From contig NZ_CP085839.1 of NCBI RefSeq assembly GCF_020715565.1, forward strand, positions 2,790,001-2,854,000: a DNA stretch of 64,000 nt, given 5' to 3'. Below are positions 34,701-43,333 of the stretch, in pieces. Origin of the DNA: Nocardioides sp. Kera G14 (lineage in GTDB: Bacteria > Actinomycetota > Actinomycetes > Propionibacteriales > Nocardioidaceae). Each line of letters begins with the position of its first letter. The stretch's first letter is position 1. Made by a program: the position numbers and the translations under genes. The notes under the pieces were generated by a model, which saw nothing but the letters and a program-made list of their open reading frames with translations, was not told the origin of the DNA and made no database searches.

Positions 34701-36408
34701 CGCGGCGCGTGCGCACGCCGACCGCGAGGAGGCCCTGGCCACCGCCGCGGCAGCTCGGGTCGAGGCGGACGAGCTCGTCACGCAGCACGCCTCCGCCCGC
34801 GCCGAGGCGGAGAACCAGACGGCACAGGCCCTGGCCGCCGTACATGCCGCGCACCAGGCGCGCCTCGCCGCCGAGGAGGCGGGCGCGGTGACGGCCAAGG
34901 ACGCCGACGCCGCCCACCACGCGCGGCTCGAGGCGGAGACGGCCGGCGCCCAGCACGCCCAGGCGGCGGTCCAGGCGCACGCCGATCGCGAAGCGGCCGA
35001 GCGGGTGGCCTACGAGCGGGCCGAGCAGGTCCGGCTCGCGCAGGACGCCCGCATCCTGGCCGAGCAGGCCGCGGCTGAGGCGGTCACCCACCGCACCGCG
35101 GCCGAGTCGACGGCCGCCGAGGCGCTTCTCGCCCGCCAGGAGGCCGAGGAGGCTGCCCGTAAGCAGGCCAACGCGGCCCACGCCGCGCACGAGCTCCGCG
35201 CCCGGGCCGAGGCGATGGCGCGTACGGCGGCCGCAGCTGCCAAGAGCGCGCACGCGTTGCGCGAGGAGGCCGAACAGACCGTCCAGAAGCACTCGGCCCT
35301 CACCCAGCACGCGCAGGAGGAGACCCGGGCGGCGCTGGCCCGCGTGGACGAGGCAGCTGCGAGCGCGGCCGCCGCACACGCGTCTGCCGAGGAGGCTCAC
35401 CGGGCGCGCGAGGCGGCCCTCGCCGATGCCCGCGCCGCGAGCGGCAAGGTCATGGAGGCCCTCACTGCACGACTCGAGGCCGAGGAGGCCGCGATGATCG
35501 CGCAGGCCTCCCGCGAGGCGGCCGAGCAGGCCGCGAAGTCGCGGGTCGAGGAGTCCATGGCCGCGGTGGTCGCGCGTGAGCAGGCCGAGGCCCGGACCGC
35601 GGCTGCGCTCGCCCAGGTCGAACAGGCCGCGGCGGAGGCGGCCGAGGCTCACCGGCTGCGGGTCGAGGCCGAGGACAAGGCCGCCCAGGTCGCCATCGAC
35701 CGGCAGGCGATCGAGTCCTCGATCCGGCACAACACCGAGCTCGTCGAGACCGCCCTGGCCGAGCGGGTCGCCGCCGAGCAGAAGGCAGCGGCGCTCGCAA
35801 CCGAGCTCGTCGCCCTGCGCGGGGCTGTCGTGGACGCGCTCAAGGACCGTGGTTCGAAGCGCTCCCTCTCCGCCCTCCAGGAGGCGGTCGACCGCCCGTC
35901 CGCGTTGACGACGCCTGCGGTGACCGAGTCGGTGGAGGCGTTCGACCACACCGGCTCCATCCCGGTCGTCTCGGCGTTCGCGGCGCCGGTCGTCGACTCT
36001 CCCCCACCGGGCGTCGGCTCCGCGCAGGACCGGTGGATCAAGTCGCAGTGGGACCGGACCGCGTCGGAGTTCGGCCGCGGGACCTCTGCCGGAGCGGGCG
36101 CCGGGGCTGGGGCGGGGACCGGGGCCGGCGCCGGGACCGAGGAGAGGGCCGAGACGTCGAGCGCGCCCGTTGAGAGTCGTGCGATCGGCGAGCTGAGCGT
36201 CTCCGAGGACGGTCTCCTGACACTGCCCGACGGCAAGACGTTCGACCTCTACGACCGGGCAACCAGCGTGAAGATGCAGGGCCGCCCGGGCCAAAGGAAA
36301 TGGAAGGTCGAGCTCTCCGACGGCCGCGGCCAGGCCACCGTGGATGCCCGGGTGACCGATGCCGAGGAGTTCACCCGCGAGCTCAGTCGCTGGCGCACCG
36401 ACCTCTGA
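31792..36408 (+). CDS. Giant coiled-coil protein with 22 hendecad repeats
   Basis: This 1538-aa protein starts with a basic/disordered N-terminus (about 1-110, Pro-Ala-Gly-Glu repeats such as PAEPAEPAGPAEP). A nearly unbroken Ala/Glu/Arg/His-rich coiled coil follows (about 120-1360). At residues 582-823 there are 22 consecutive 11-residue units of the form xxHxxLRxETA (for example EQHDTLRRATA). A Gly-Ala linker comes next, then a small beta-rich C-terminal domain (LTLPDGKTFDLYDR, KWKVELSDGRGQATVDAR). No signal peptide or membrane segment is seen. The layout recalls actinobacterial cytoskeletal or polarity proteins (DivIVA/Scy/FilP class) but I see no clear DivIVA domain. Confidence 0.85.
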   Translation: MSDSFPSRDRRWFRRSADSADDNRPAAPESTEKDARDDAVSGANAQSPSSQHRPVAPTGPAEPAAPAGPAAPTGPAEPAEPAGPAEPANAPIPTAPTDPSGNAPQPPANRDRGMPERRERTEQSSADAAHQLRALAEEAAAMQAAERIAAEETATKAHQAATEAHGRAVQHADAATQAHASRTQAEEALAVVLRRHADTQSAVENAERARSEAEQRAAQQYVAAADASRRHQEAVESAQAREAKLRRSLAELTEARVAAEESARSMADTIRAAHEARNEAEAQAVEHAAAAAAAYAARAEAEQLAHEATTEAFTRVQTAAAEAEHAHRARVRAEQSAAAAHDEGAERLQSALDQTDSRLAAVGEETERRLAAAAAQAEAATKARIAAEEAIAQARRMAEQQIALAHAETERQLAEIRSQSEQRAAAIREESEQAAATLRAEAMGDTQQLHDQTRALLEQAQTETAALHESQRSSLAAAQENHRNSLEQLSAEAAGIHESHRQSLDDAHDAHHASLKALADQTAATHEELRAELTAAQAAYLGELTERTEATVALHEEQLTKLADAGDAHQAWLQALAEETEQTHVELRGETAETLARLAGDTAARHAELREETAEQHAQLQATTDAHHEALRAQIAREHDTLREETARQHHDLRAEIAEHHQGLMAETTGLHESVREQIEQQQRALLDETTTQHESVRNEITEHQAAMERAFAEHHQGLSAETTEQHETVRDEIAQHHARVMGETTALHDTMRRETAEQHDTLRRATAEQHDRVRGETREQHDTFRTEAADLHTARLTETAELHDRLREETTQQHEQVRTEAAEKIAEAREIAEAAAAASVQAHSEADRKFAEFVETRTELEKTATLNLETAIAAHELRLKAEEAARARAEELSEAHGARTALEETYNAFVAEAEERIRLRTEEAATAHQARAAAEQEARSQSEAAAEAYAKRVEAEDAASRATAEREQIAARAHADREEALATAAAARVEADELVTQHASARAEAENQTAQALAAVHAAHQARLAAEEAGAVTAKDADAAHHARLEAETAGAQHAQAAVQAHADREAAERVAYERAEQVRLAQDARILAEQAAAEAVTHRTAAESTAAEALLARQEAEEAARKQANAAHAAHELRARAEAMARTAAAAAKSAHALREEAEQTVQKHSALTQHAQEETRAALARVDEAAASAAAAHASAEEAHRAREAALADARAASGKVMEALTARLEAEEAAMIAQASREAAEQAAKSRVEESMAAVVAREQAEARTAAALAQVEQAAAEAAEAHRLRVEAEDKAAQVAIDRQAIESSIRHNTELVETALAERVAAEQKAAALATELVALRGAVVDALKDRGSKRSLSALQEAVDRPSALTTPAVTESVEAFDHTGSIPVVSAFAAPVVDSPPPGVGSAQDRWIKSQWDRTASEFGRGTSAGAGAGAGAGTGAGAGTEERAETSSAPVESRAIGELSVSEDGLLTLPDGKTFDLYDRATSVKMQGRPGQRKWKVELSDGRGQATVDARVTDAEEFTRELSRWRTDL

Positions 36409-36448
36409 CCGCCGCGCGGCTCTGGCAGTGCGGGCGGTGCCGGCAGTG

Positions 36449-36506
36449 CGTCCGGGACGAGATCACCCGGCTGCGAGCCAGCGACCGGGTCGGGTCGTCC
36501 CGGACG
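36449..36506. terminator. Nested inverted repeat between convergent genes
   Basis: Outer arms CGTCCGGGACGA (36449-36460) and its complement (36495-36506), with inner arms ACCCGG/CCGGGT, form a two-stem hairpin. It lies between the coiled-coil gene and the convergent esterase, so it could stop transcription from both sides. No T-tract is present. Confidence 0.5.
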
Positions 36507-36508
36507 AC

Positions 36509-37576
36509 TCAGGCGAGCGCGCTCTTCAGCGCCGCGGCAAGATCCGCCACGGCGGCGCGTGAGGAGCGCAGCACGATCGTGTTGAAGAACCCATGGATCT
36601 GGTCGCTGTAGCGCCACGACTCGACCGCGACACCGGCGTCGGCGAGCTTGCGCGCATAGGCCTCACCCTCGTCGCGGAGCGGGTCGAAGCCGGCCGTCGC
36701 GATGAACGCGGGGGCGGTGTCGGCCGGGATGTCGGCGTACAGAGGGGCGAGCCGTGGGTCGGCGGGGTCGTGGCCGGCGGCCGGGTCGACGTAGTTGCGC
36801 GACGCAAGGTCCATGAACGTCCCGGTGAGGTAGAAGCCCTCCGCGAACGCCTTGCGCGACGCGGTGGTCGCGTCGGTCCGCTCCGTGACGGGGTAGATCA
36901 GCAACTGGAAGGCGCAGTCCTTGCCCACTGCCAGCGCGACACCGGCCGCGAGGTTGCCGCCCGCGGAGTCGCCGGAGACACCGATCCGGGTCGGGTCCGC
37001 ACCCAAGGCCGAGGCGTGGCTCACCGCCCAGCGAAAGGCGGCGACGGCATCGTCGTACGCCGCAGGGAAGGGATCCTCCGGAGCGAGCCGGTAGTCGACG
37101 GAGAGGACACGGACCCCCGACTGCTCGCAGAGGAAGCGCACCGCGGCGTCGTGGGAGTCGAGGTCGCCGTAGATGAAGCCGCCGCCGTGGAAGAAGACCA
37201 GCAGCGGTCCCGGCTGGGTCTCATCGACGAACGTGGGCGTGTAGAGCCGGCCCTTGCCGCCGTCGGTCTCGACCGTCTGGACCTTTCCGATCCGCTGCTC
37301 GCCGCCGGCGAGGAGCGACTGTCGCAGCAGCGCGACGCGACCCTTCTCGATCGGCAGCGACTCGACCGCGGGGCCGGCGACCTTCGCCAGCTTGAGCATC
37401 ATCTGTACGTCGGGCGCCAGTGTCTGCCCGTCGACGACGATCGGACGCCCGACCAGTCGACGGAGCACCGGATCGGGCAGCCCGACGGAGGTGGTGAACG
37501 TGACCCGCTCTGCGGTGGAGAGCGTGCCGCCAACGACTGAACCGGCCACTTCGCCGGGCTTGGAGAGGAGGTTCAC
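36509..37576 (-). CDS. Alpha/beta hydrolase (hormone-sensitive-lipase family esterase)
   Basis: This 355-aa protein has the HSL oxyanion motif HGGGF, the nucleophile motif GDSAGG, YRLAPEDPFPAAYDD, and a late DPLRDEGEAYA (acid) and QIHGFF (His). This is the full catalytic triad of an acetyl-hydrolase-type carboxylesterase. The N-terminal about 90 residues are an extra cap-like extension. No signal peptide is evident. It starts at a GTG 17 nt from the divergent ppk1 start, so the two share a short promoter region. Confidence 0.9.
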   Translation of the reverse strand: MNLLSKPGEVAGSVVGGTLSTAERVTFTTSVGLPDPVLRRLVGRPIVVDGQTLAPDVQMMLKLAKVAGPAVESLPIEKGRVALLRQSLLAGGEQRIGKVQTVETDGGKGRLYTPTFVDETQPGPLLVFFHGGGFIYGDLDSHDAAVRFLCEQSGVRVLSVDYRLAPEDPFPAAYDDAVAAFRWAVSHASALGADPTRIGVSGDSAGGNLAAGVALAVGKDCAFQLLIYPVTERTDATTASRKAFAEGFYLTGTFMDLASRNYVDPAAGHDPADPRLAPLYADIPADTAPAFIATAGFDPLRDEGEAYARKLADAGVAVESWRYSDQIHGFFNTIVLRSSRAAVADLAAALKSALA

Positions 37577-37593
37577 CCCACTAACCTAGCCTT

Positions 37594-39741
37594 ATGACGC
37601 TGGAGGTACCGGAGACCGAGGCTGGGCAGAACGAGGTCGGCTCGTACGACGTGGAGCCGCCGTACGTCCCCGACCACGAGGCCCTCGCGGCGGTCGAAGG
37701 ATTCGAGGACCGCTTCCTCGACCGCGAGCTCTCGTGGCTGAAGTTCAACCAGCGGGTGCTCGAGCTGGCCGAGGACGAGCGCGTGCCGCTGCTGGAGCGG
37801 GTGCGCTTCCTGGCGATCTTCACGTCCAACCTCGACGAGTTCTTCATGGTCCGCGTCGCCGGCCTGAAGCGCCGGATCGCCGCCGGCCTCGCCGTGCGTG
37901 CTGCGAGCGGCCTGATGCCGCGCGAGGTCCTCGAGCAGATCTGGTCGACCACGCGTGTCCTCTCCGAGCGGCACTCGGCCGCCTTCACCGACAAGCTCAT
38001 GCCGGCGCTGTGGAAGGAGGGCATCGAGCTCGTCCGCTGGGCCGACCTGTCCGAGGCCGAGCAGAAGCACTGCAAGAAGCTCTTCAAGGAGCGGATTTTC
38101 CCGGTGCTGACTCCGCTGGCAGTCGATCCTGCGCACCCCTTCCCCTACATCTCCGGCCTCTCGCTCAACCTCGCGGTGCTGCTGCGCGACCCGAAGAGCG
38201 AGAAGGAGCACTTCGCGCGCGTGAAGGTGCCCTCGAACTTCACACGGTTCGTGCCGCTGGGCAACGAGCGCTTCGTGCCACTCGAGGACGTCATCGGCGA
38301 GCACCTCAAGCGGCTCTTCCCCGGGATGGAGATCCTCGAGGTGCACACCTTCCGCGTGACCCGCAACGAGGACCTCGAGGTCGAGGAGGACGACGCCGAG
38401 AGTCTCTTGGCCGCGCTGGAGAAGGAGCTCCTCCGCCGTCGGTTCGGTCCTCCCGTGAGGCTCGAGGTCGAGGCCACGATCTCTGACGACGTACTCTCCC
38501 TGCTGGTCTCCGAGCTCGGCATCTCCGAGGCCGAGGTCTTCCGCCTGCCGGGCCCGCTGGACCTGCGCGGCGTCCACGCCATCGCCGACATCGACCGTGG
38601 CGAGCTGAAATTCCCCGGGTTCGTGCCGACGACCCACCACCGCTTGGCTGACGTGGAGTCGGCGGCGCCGGTCGACGTGTTCAAGGCCTCCCGACGGCGC
38701 GACATCTTCCTGCACCACCCCTACGACTCCTTCGCGACGTCGGTACAGCGCTTCATCGAGCAGGCCGCCGCCGACCCGCACGTGCTGGCGATCAAGCAGA
38801 CCCTCTACCGGACGTCGGGTGACTCACCGATCATCGATGCCCTCATCGACGCGGCCGAGGCGGGCAAGCAGGTGCTCGTGCTGGTCGAGATCAAGGCGCG
38901 TTTCGACGAGCAGGCCAACATCCGCTGGGCGCGCAAGCTCGAGCAGGCCGGCTGCCATGTGGTCTACGGGCTGGTCGGCCTCAAGACGCACTGCAAGCTC
39001 GCGATGGTCGTCCGGGACGAGGGCACCTATGGGGGCGGGATCCGGCGCTACACCCACATCGGGACCGGCAACTACAACCCGAAGACGTCCCGCCTCTACG
39101 AGGACTTCGGCCTGATCACGACCAACGAGGCGATCGGCGAGGATGTCGCGCACCTCTTCAACAACCTCTCGGGCTGGTCGCGACAGGCGAAGTACGGCCA
39201 GCTGTTGGTGGCGCCCGATTCCGTGCGCTCCGGCCTGATCGAGCAGATCCACGCCGAGATCGCCCACCACCGCGCCGGCCGGCCCGCGCGGATCCGGCTC
39301 AAGGCCAACTCGGTCGTCGACGAGGCCGTGATCGACTCCCTGTATCTCGCGTCCCAAGAAGGCGTGCCCGTGCAACTGCTGGTGCGCGGCATCTGCGCCC
39401 TGCGGCCCGGTGTGCCGGGGTTGTCGGAGAACATCGAGGTCCGCTCGATCCTCGGCCGCTTCCTGGAGCACTCGCGGGTCTTCACCTTCGAGAACGGTGG
39501 CGAGCAGGTCGCCTGGATCGGTTCGGCCGACATGATGCACCGTAACCTCGACCGCCGCGTCGAGGTGCTCGTGAAGATCCCGCTGGAGGATCATGTCCGG
39601 GCGCTCAGCGACCTCCTCGACGAGGCCTTCGCACCGACGACCAAGGCGTGGGTGCTCGATTCGAGGGGTGAGTGGACGCTCAACGACGGCACGATCGACC
39701 TGCAGGAGGAGCTCGTCGAGCGTCAGCGCCGCAAGCGCTGA
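37594..39741 (+). CDS. ppk1: Polyphosphate kinase 1
   Basis: This 715-aa enzyme reversibly transfers the ATP gamma-phosphate to polyphosphate. It has the N-terminal [45 protein letters not shown], the phosphohistidine region [27 protein letters not shown] and the C-terminal [13 protein letters not shown], all diagnostic. Length is normal. The gene is convergent with an AbiEi-like gene and separated from it by a family-A palindrome. Its association with the pst/pit genes and a MutT1-like gene in this window fits phosphate storage. Confidence 0.97.
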   Translation: MTLEVPETEAGQNEVGSYDVEPPYVPDHEALAAVEGFEDRFLDRELSWLKFNQRVLELAEDERVPLLERVRFLAIFTSNLDEFFMVRVAGLKRRIAAGLAVRAASGLMPREVLEQIWSTTRVLSERHSAAFTDKLMPALWKEGIELVRWADLSEAEQKHCKKLFKERIFPVLTPLAVDPAHPFPYISGLSLNLAVLLRDPKSEKEHFARVKVPSNFTRFVPLGNERFVPLEDVIGEHLKRLFPGMEILEVHTFRVTRNEDLEVEEDDAESLLAALEKELLRRRFGPPVRLEVEATISDDVLSLLVSELGISEAEVFRLPGPLDLRGVHAIADIDRGELKFPGFVPTTHHRLADVESAAPVDVFKASRRRDIFLHHPYDSFATSVQRFIEQAAADPHVLAIKQTLYRTSGDSPIIDALIDAAEAGKQVLVLVEIKARFDEQANIRWARKLEQAGCHVVYGLVGLKTHCKLAMVVRDEGTYGGGIRRYTHIGTGNYNPKTSRLYEDFGLITTNEAIGEDVAHLFNNLSGWSRQAKYGQLLVAPDSVRSGLIEQIHAEIAHHRAGRPARIRLKANSVVDEAVIDSLYLASQEGVPVQLLVRGICALRPGVPGLSENIEVRSILGRFLEHSRVFTFENGGEQVAWIGSADMMHRNLDRRVEVLVKIPLEDHVRALSDLLDEAFAPTTKAWVLDSRGEWTLNDGTIDLQEELVERQRRKR

Positions 39742-39756
39742 CCCTCTGCCTTTCCC

Positions 39757-39804
39757 GGTTGTGAGTGGCTGGCCACGCTCTGGCGTGGCCAGCCACTCAC
39801 AACC
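39757..39804. repeat. Family-A extragenic palindrome, copy 1
   Basis: Perfect 22-bp arms (39757-39778 and 39783-39804, core GTGAGTGGCTGGCCACG) with a 4-nt loop. It lies between the ends of ppk1 and the AbiEi-like gene. The second copy is on the other side of that gene. Confidence 0.93.
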
Positions 39805-39807
39805 CGG

Positions 39808-40704
39808 TCAGGCAGCGCGAGGAAGACCGAGCTTGATCAGATCGCGCGCGATCCGGTCAGGATCATCGCGCAGTTCGCGCGCAGTACAGCGGATGATGAT
39901 TCGGCCGGGCTCGCTCAGAGCACGTTGACGAGCCAGATCGTCCTCCCAGGACTCGACGTCCAGGTGGAAGAGGCCGTCGACCTCGAGGATCAGGATCTGC
40001 CCGCTCGGCAGCCGCCACTCGCAGTCCGTGAAGCGGGTGCGGCCCTCGCTGTCCTTGCGCTTGACCTGGCCCTTCGGTGGCGGGAAGCCGAAGCGCTTGC
40101 AGAGCCGGCGGATGTCGATTTCGGCGAGCGACTGCGCACCGCCAGCCATCTCGGACAGGGCCACGTGGAGAAGCTTGGATCGCTTCAGCGGCTTGAGCAG
40201 CCGGACCCACCTGACGAGGTCGTCGGGCGTGGTCAGTTGCTGCTGGATCACGGCCGCGAGGACGCCCTGAGCGGTGCGTTCGGAACGGTCAGCAGCTCCG
40301 AAGAGGAGGACCGCGGGTTCAATGAGCATGCGTGGCACGCCCTCGGCCGGACTGCGCATCGTCTCGATCGCCCGGCGTGAGCGCACGTATCTCACACCAG
40401 CGACCTGAGGCGGCACCTCGGCCTTGTAGGGGACGACCACCGTGATCTCATCACGGTCCCAGCGCTGGAGTCCTGCAACCGCAGCTGCCGTGAGTCCTCC
40501 GAGCATCGCTCCGTCGCCGCCGTTCAGGACGCCGAGCCATCTCCGCTGCTCGAGCGTCAGCTGCCCCGTGGATGTGCACAGCACCGTGGAGGACAGCTTC
40601 TGCCACCGGTCACTCCTGATGCGGTTGGCTATGGCAGACCAGGTGAGACCCGCCGCACGGGCTTGAGCGAAAGTGATGACACCTGCCTGACCGGTGGCGG
40701 TCAT
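39808..40704 (-). CDS. AbiEi-like N-terminal domain plus DUF559-like nuclease-fold protein (gene A)
   Basis: This 298-aa protein starts with a winged-helix-type domain (FAQARAAGLTWSAIANRI, like AbiEi antitoxin N-termini). It ends with a Vsr/DUF559-like restriction-endonuclease-fold domain: DCEWRLPSGQILILEVDGLFH, then DDLARQRAL and IIIRCTARELRDD. Candidate catalytic residues are E and D of LEVDG. GGAGAG precedes the ATG at 40704. The gene is flanked on both sides by family-A palindromes. Such proteins are abundant in Nocardioides-type genomes, as I recall, usually annotated as AbiEi-family antitoxins. No nucleotidyltransferase AbiEii toxin is next to it. Confidence 0.72.
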   Translation of the reverse strand: MTATGQAGVITFAQARAAGLTWSAIANRIRSDRWQKLSSTVLCTSTGQLTLEQRRWLGVLNGGDGAMLGGLTAAAVAGLQRWDRDEITVVVPYKAEVPPQVAGVRYVRSRRAIETMRSPAEGVPRMLIEPAVLLFGAADRSERTAQGVLAAVIQQQLTTPDDLVRWVRLLKPLKRSKLLHVALSEMAGGAQSLAEIDIRRLCKRFGFPPPKGQVKRKDSEGRTRFTDCEWRLPSGQILILEVDGLFHLDVESWEDDLARQRALSEPGRIIIRCTARELRDDPDRIARDLIKLGLPRAA

Positions 40705-40803
40705 CCGCCATCTCTCCGCTCTCGCCGACGCCAGACTCATGTCCCACAGGGTGCCCCACAGCCAGAGTTCGCGTCGGGACTCATCCACAGCCCCCTCAGC
40801 CCG

Positions 40804-40857
40804 CCGGGTTGTGAGTGGCTGGCCATGCCAGGGCGTGGCCAGCCACTCACAACCCGG
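40804..40857. repeat. Family-A extragenic palindrome, copy 2
   Basis: Arms at 40804-40829 and 40832-40857 (26 nt each, one wobble mismatch). The core is the same as copy 1 (GTGAGTGGCTGGCCA), with the loop region changed. It lies between the end of pit and the start of the AbiEi-like gene. Confidence 0.93.
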
Positions 40858-40867
40858 TCAGAGCAGG

Positions 40868-41878
40868 TCAGAGCAGGATGAAGTGGAGGATCTCGTACAT
40901 CAGGGCGGCGACGAGACCGGCGGCGGGGAAGGTCGAGACCCAGGCGAAGACGATGTTGCCGGCGACCGACCAGCGCACGGCGTTGAGCCGCTTGCTCGCG
41001 CCGGCACCCATGATCGCCGAGGTGATCGTGTGGGTGGTCGAGATCGGGGCGTGCCACGCGAAGGCGGTCGTGTAGAGCACCGCGGCACCGACGGCCTCGG
41101 CGGAGAAGCCGCGGGCCGGGTCGAGGGCGATGATGCGGCGACCGAGAGTGCGCATGATCCGCCAGCCGCCGGAGTAGGTGCCGAGCGAGATCGCGCTCGC
41201 CGCGCCGATGATCACCCACAGCGGCAACCCGTCGGACTCGGAGGCGTGACCCGAGGCGACGAGGGCCAGGAAGATCACGCCCATCGTCTTCTGGGCGTCC
41301 TGCAGCCCGTGGCCGAGGGCCAGCGCCGCGGCGGAGACGGTCTGCATCATCCGGAACCCGCGCAGCACGCGGACCGCCGGCCGGCCGCGGAAGAGCCACA
41401 TGATCGCGAGCATGACGAGGAAGGCGGCGCAGAAGCCGACGATCGGCGAGGCGACCATCGGGATGATGACCTTGTCGACGATGGTCTTCCAGTGCACCGA
41501 CGCGACGTCCGGGCCGGCGACGAGAGCTGCGCCGACCAGTCCCCCGATGAGGGCGTGCGAGGAGGAGGACGGCAGCCCGAAGTACCAGGTGATGAGGTTC
41601 CATACGATCGCGCCGAGCAGGGCCGCGAGGATGATCACGAGCGCATGTCGCGCGTCCGCGGCGGAGAGCGAGAGCGTGTCCGAGACGGTGTGCGCGACCT
41701 CCTGGCCGAGCAGCGCGCCGACGAAGTTCATCACCGCGGCGAGGATGAGTGCCACGCGAGGGGTCAGCGCCCGGGTCGACACCGAGGTGGCGATGGCGTT
41801 GGCGGCGTCGTGGAAGCCGTTGGTGTAGTCGAAGGCGAGCGCAACGACGACGACCGCGATGACGATCGCGAGAGTCAA
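40868..41878 (-). CDS. pit: Low-affinity inorganic phosphate transporter, Pit family
   Basis: This 336-aa integral membrane protein has the PiT signature at both repeats: FDYTNGFHDAANAIATSVST in the N-terminal half, and STTHTITSAIMGAGASKR in the C-terminal half, plus GLPSSSSHALIGG. It is a proton-coupled phosphate/metal-phosphate symporter. The start is a TTG at 41878, one base after the DUF47 stop and with AAGGA upstream, so it is coupled to DUF47. The C-terminus ends close to a family-A palindrome. Confidence 0.94.
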   Translation of the reverse strand: MTLAIVIAVVVVALAFDYTNGFHDAANAIATSVSTRALTPRVALILAAVMNFVGALLGQEVAHTVSDTLSLSAADARHALVIILAALLGAIVWNLITWYFGLPSSSSHALIGGLVGAALVAGPDVASVHWKTIVDKVIIPMVASPIVGFCAAFLVMLAIMWLFRGRPAVRVLRGFRMMQTVSAAALALGHGLQDAQKTMGVIFLALVASGHASESDGLPLWVIIGAASAISLGTYSGGWRIMRTLGRRIIALDPARGFSAEAVGAAVLYTTAFAWHAPISTTHTITSAIMGAGASKRLNAVRWSVAGNIVFAWVSTFPAAGLVAALMYEILHFILL

Positions 41879-41879
41879 C

Positions 41880-42497
41880 TCAGGATTCCTTGAGTGCGAT
41901 CTGCTCGATCGTGTTGGCGACCCGCTCGAAGCCGTCGATCGCCGACTCGAGCTTCTCCACGATGTCCTTGAGCTTCAGCACCTCGACGGCCTTGAAGTCA
42001 CCGGAGAAGATCTGGGACAGGATCCGGCGGTGGTTCTTGTCGCCGGTGTTCTCGAGGCGGTTGATCTCGATCCAGTACTCCTCGAGCGACTTCATCGACT
42101 GCAGTTTCGGCATCGCCGCTGCGGTCAGCTCCGCACACCGCTGGAGTACGGCGACCTGGTCTCCGAGCTCGGCCGGCAGGACCTTCACGCCGTAGACGAG
42201 GATCATGTCGACGACCTCGTCCATCTCGTCCATGACGTCGTCGAGACCGCCGCCGAGCGCGTAGATGTCCTCGCGGTCGAACGGTGTCACGAAGACCGAG
42301 TTGACCCGTTTGACGATCGCGTGGGTCGTCTCATCGGCCGCATGCTCGGCCTCCCGCATGCGGCGCGCGACGTCCTCGCGGTCAGCGGTCTCGCTGAGCA
42401 TCTCGGCCAGCAGTGCCACTCCCACCAGAAGGTGGTTGGCCGACTCGGTGAAGAGGTCGTAGAACGAGGTGTCGACCGGGCGGATTCGGAATCGCAC
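41880..42497 (-). CDS. DUF47 (PhoU-like) Pit accessory protein
   Basis: This 205-aa all-helical protein has FYDLFTESANHLLVGVALLAE, HAADETTHAIVKRVNSVFVTPFDREDIYAL and DDVMDEMDEVVD, typical of DUF47. It probably gates or regulates the adjacent Pit transporter (inference from linkage). The GTG at 42497 gives the family N-terminus VRFRIRP. It follows pstB by 28 nt, so high- and low-affinity phosphate genes look like one transcript. Confidence 0.92.
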   Translation of the reverse strand: MRFRIRPVDTSFYDLFTESANHLLVGVALLAEMLSETADREDVARRMREAEHAADETTHAIVKRVNSVFVTPFDREDIYALGGGLDDVMDEMDEVVDMILVYGVKVLPAELGDQVAVLQRCAELTAAAMPKLQSMKSLEEYWIEINRLENTGDKNHRRILSQIFSGDFKAVEVLKLKDIVEKLESAIDGFERVANTIEQIALKES

Positions 42498-42525
42498 CCG
42501 GCAAACACTAGGGGAAGGTCCCCGA

Positions 42526-43305
42526 TTATCCGAAGCGGCCGGAGATGTACTGCTCCGTCGCCTCGTTGTCCGGGTTGGTGAACATCTTCTTGGTCGGGTT
42601 GAACTCGACCAGGTGCCCCGGCTCGCCGGTCGCCTTGAGGTTGAAGAACCCGGTGTCGTCACTCACCCGCGCAGCCTGCTGCATGTTGTGCGTGACGATC
42701 GCGATCGTGTACTCGGACTTCAGTTCGTGGATCAGGTCCTCCACCGCAGCCGTCGAGATCGGGTCGAGCGCGGAGCACGGCTCGTCCATCAGGAGCACCT
42801 CGGGCTCGACGGCGATCGCGCGGGCGATGCACAGCCGCTGCTGCTGACCACCGGAGAGGCCCATGCCCGGTTTGTTGAGCCGGTCCTTGACCTCGTTCCA
42901 CAGGTTCGCGCCCCGCAGCGACTTCTCCACGATGGCGTCGGCGTCGGCCTTCGAGAGCCGCTTGGAGTTGAGCCGGTTGCCTGCGAGCACGTTCTCGTAG
43001 ATCGACATCGTCGGAAACGGATTGGGCCGCTGGAAGACCATGCCGATCATCCGGCGCACCGCGACCGGGTCCACGGCGTCGTCGTACAGATCCTGGCCAC
43101 CGACGGTGATCTTGCCCTGGACGTGGGCGCCCGGGATCACCTCGTGCATCCGGTTGAGGGTGCGCAGGAAGGTCGACTTGCCACAGCCGGACGGGCCGAT
43201 GAAGGCCGTCACCGACTTGGCCTTGATCGTCATGTTGACGCCCTCGACGGCCTTGAAGTCGCCGTAGTAGATGTTGACGTCGGAGACGTCGATGCTCTTG
43301 GCCAT
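42526..43305 (-). CDS. pstB: Phosphate ABC transporter ATP-binding protein
   Basis: This 259-aa ATPase has Walker [10 protein letters not shown], the signature [16 protein letters not shown] and Walker [16 protein letters not shown], followed by VTHNMQQA. The end is near EQYISGRFG, as in PstB. It couples ATP hydrolysis to phosphate import through PstA and PstC. It starts 28 nt after pstA. Confidence 0.97.
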   Translation of the reverse strand: MAKSIDVSDVNIYYGDFKAVEGVNMTIKAKSVTAFIGPSGCGKSTFLRTLNRMHEVIPGAHVQGKITVGGQDLYDDAVDPVAVRRMIGMVFQRPNPFPTMSIYENVLAGNRLNSKRLSKADADAIVEKSLRGANLWNEVKDRLNKPGMGLSGGQQQRLCIARAIAVEPEVLLMDEPCSALDPISTAAVEDLIHELKSEYTIAIVTHNMQQAARVSDDTGFFNLKATGEPGHLVEFNPTKKMFTNPDNEATEQYISGRFG

Positions 43306-43333
43306 GGAATAGGAGTCCTTCTCTGACGCTTCG

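Noticed and set aside
31726..36294. 1522-residue open frame antisense to the coiled-coil gene
   Set aside because: Arg/Leu/Gly-rich translation with no motifs; it results from the extreme GC content and Ala/Glu codon bias of the sense gene.
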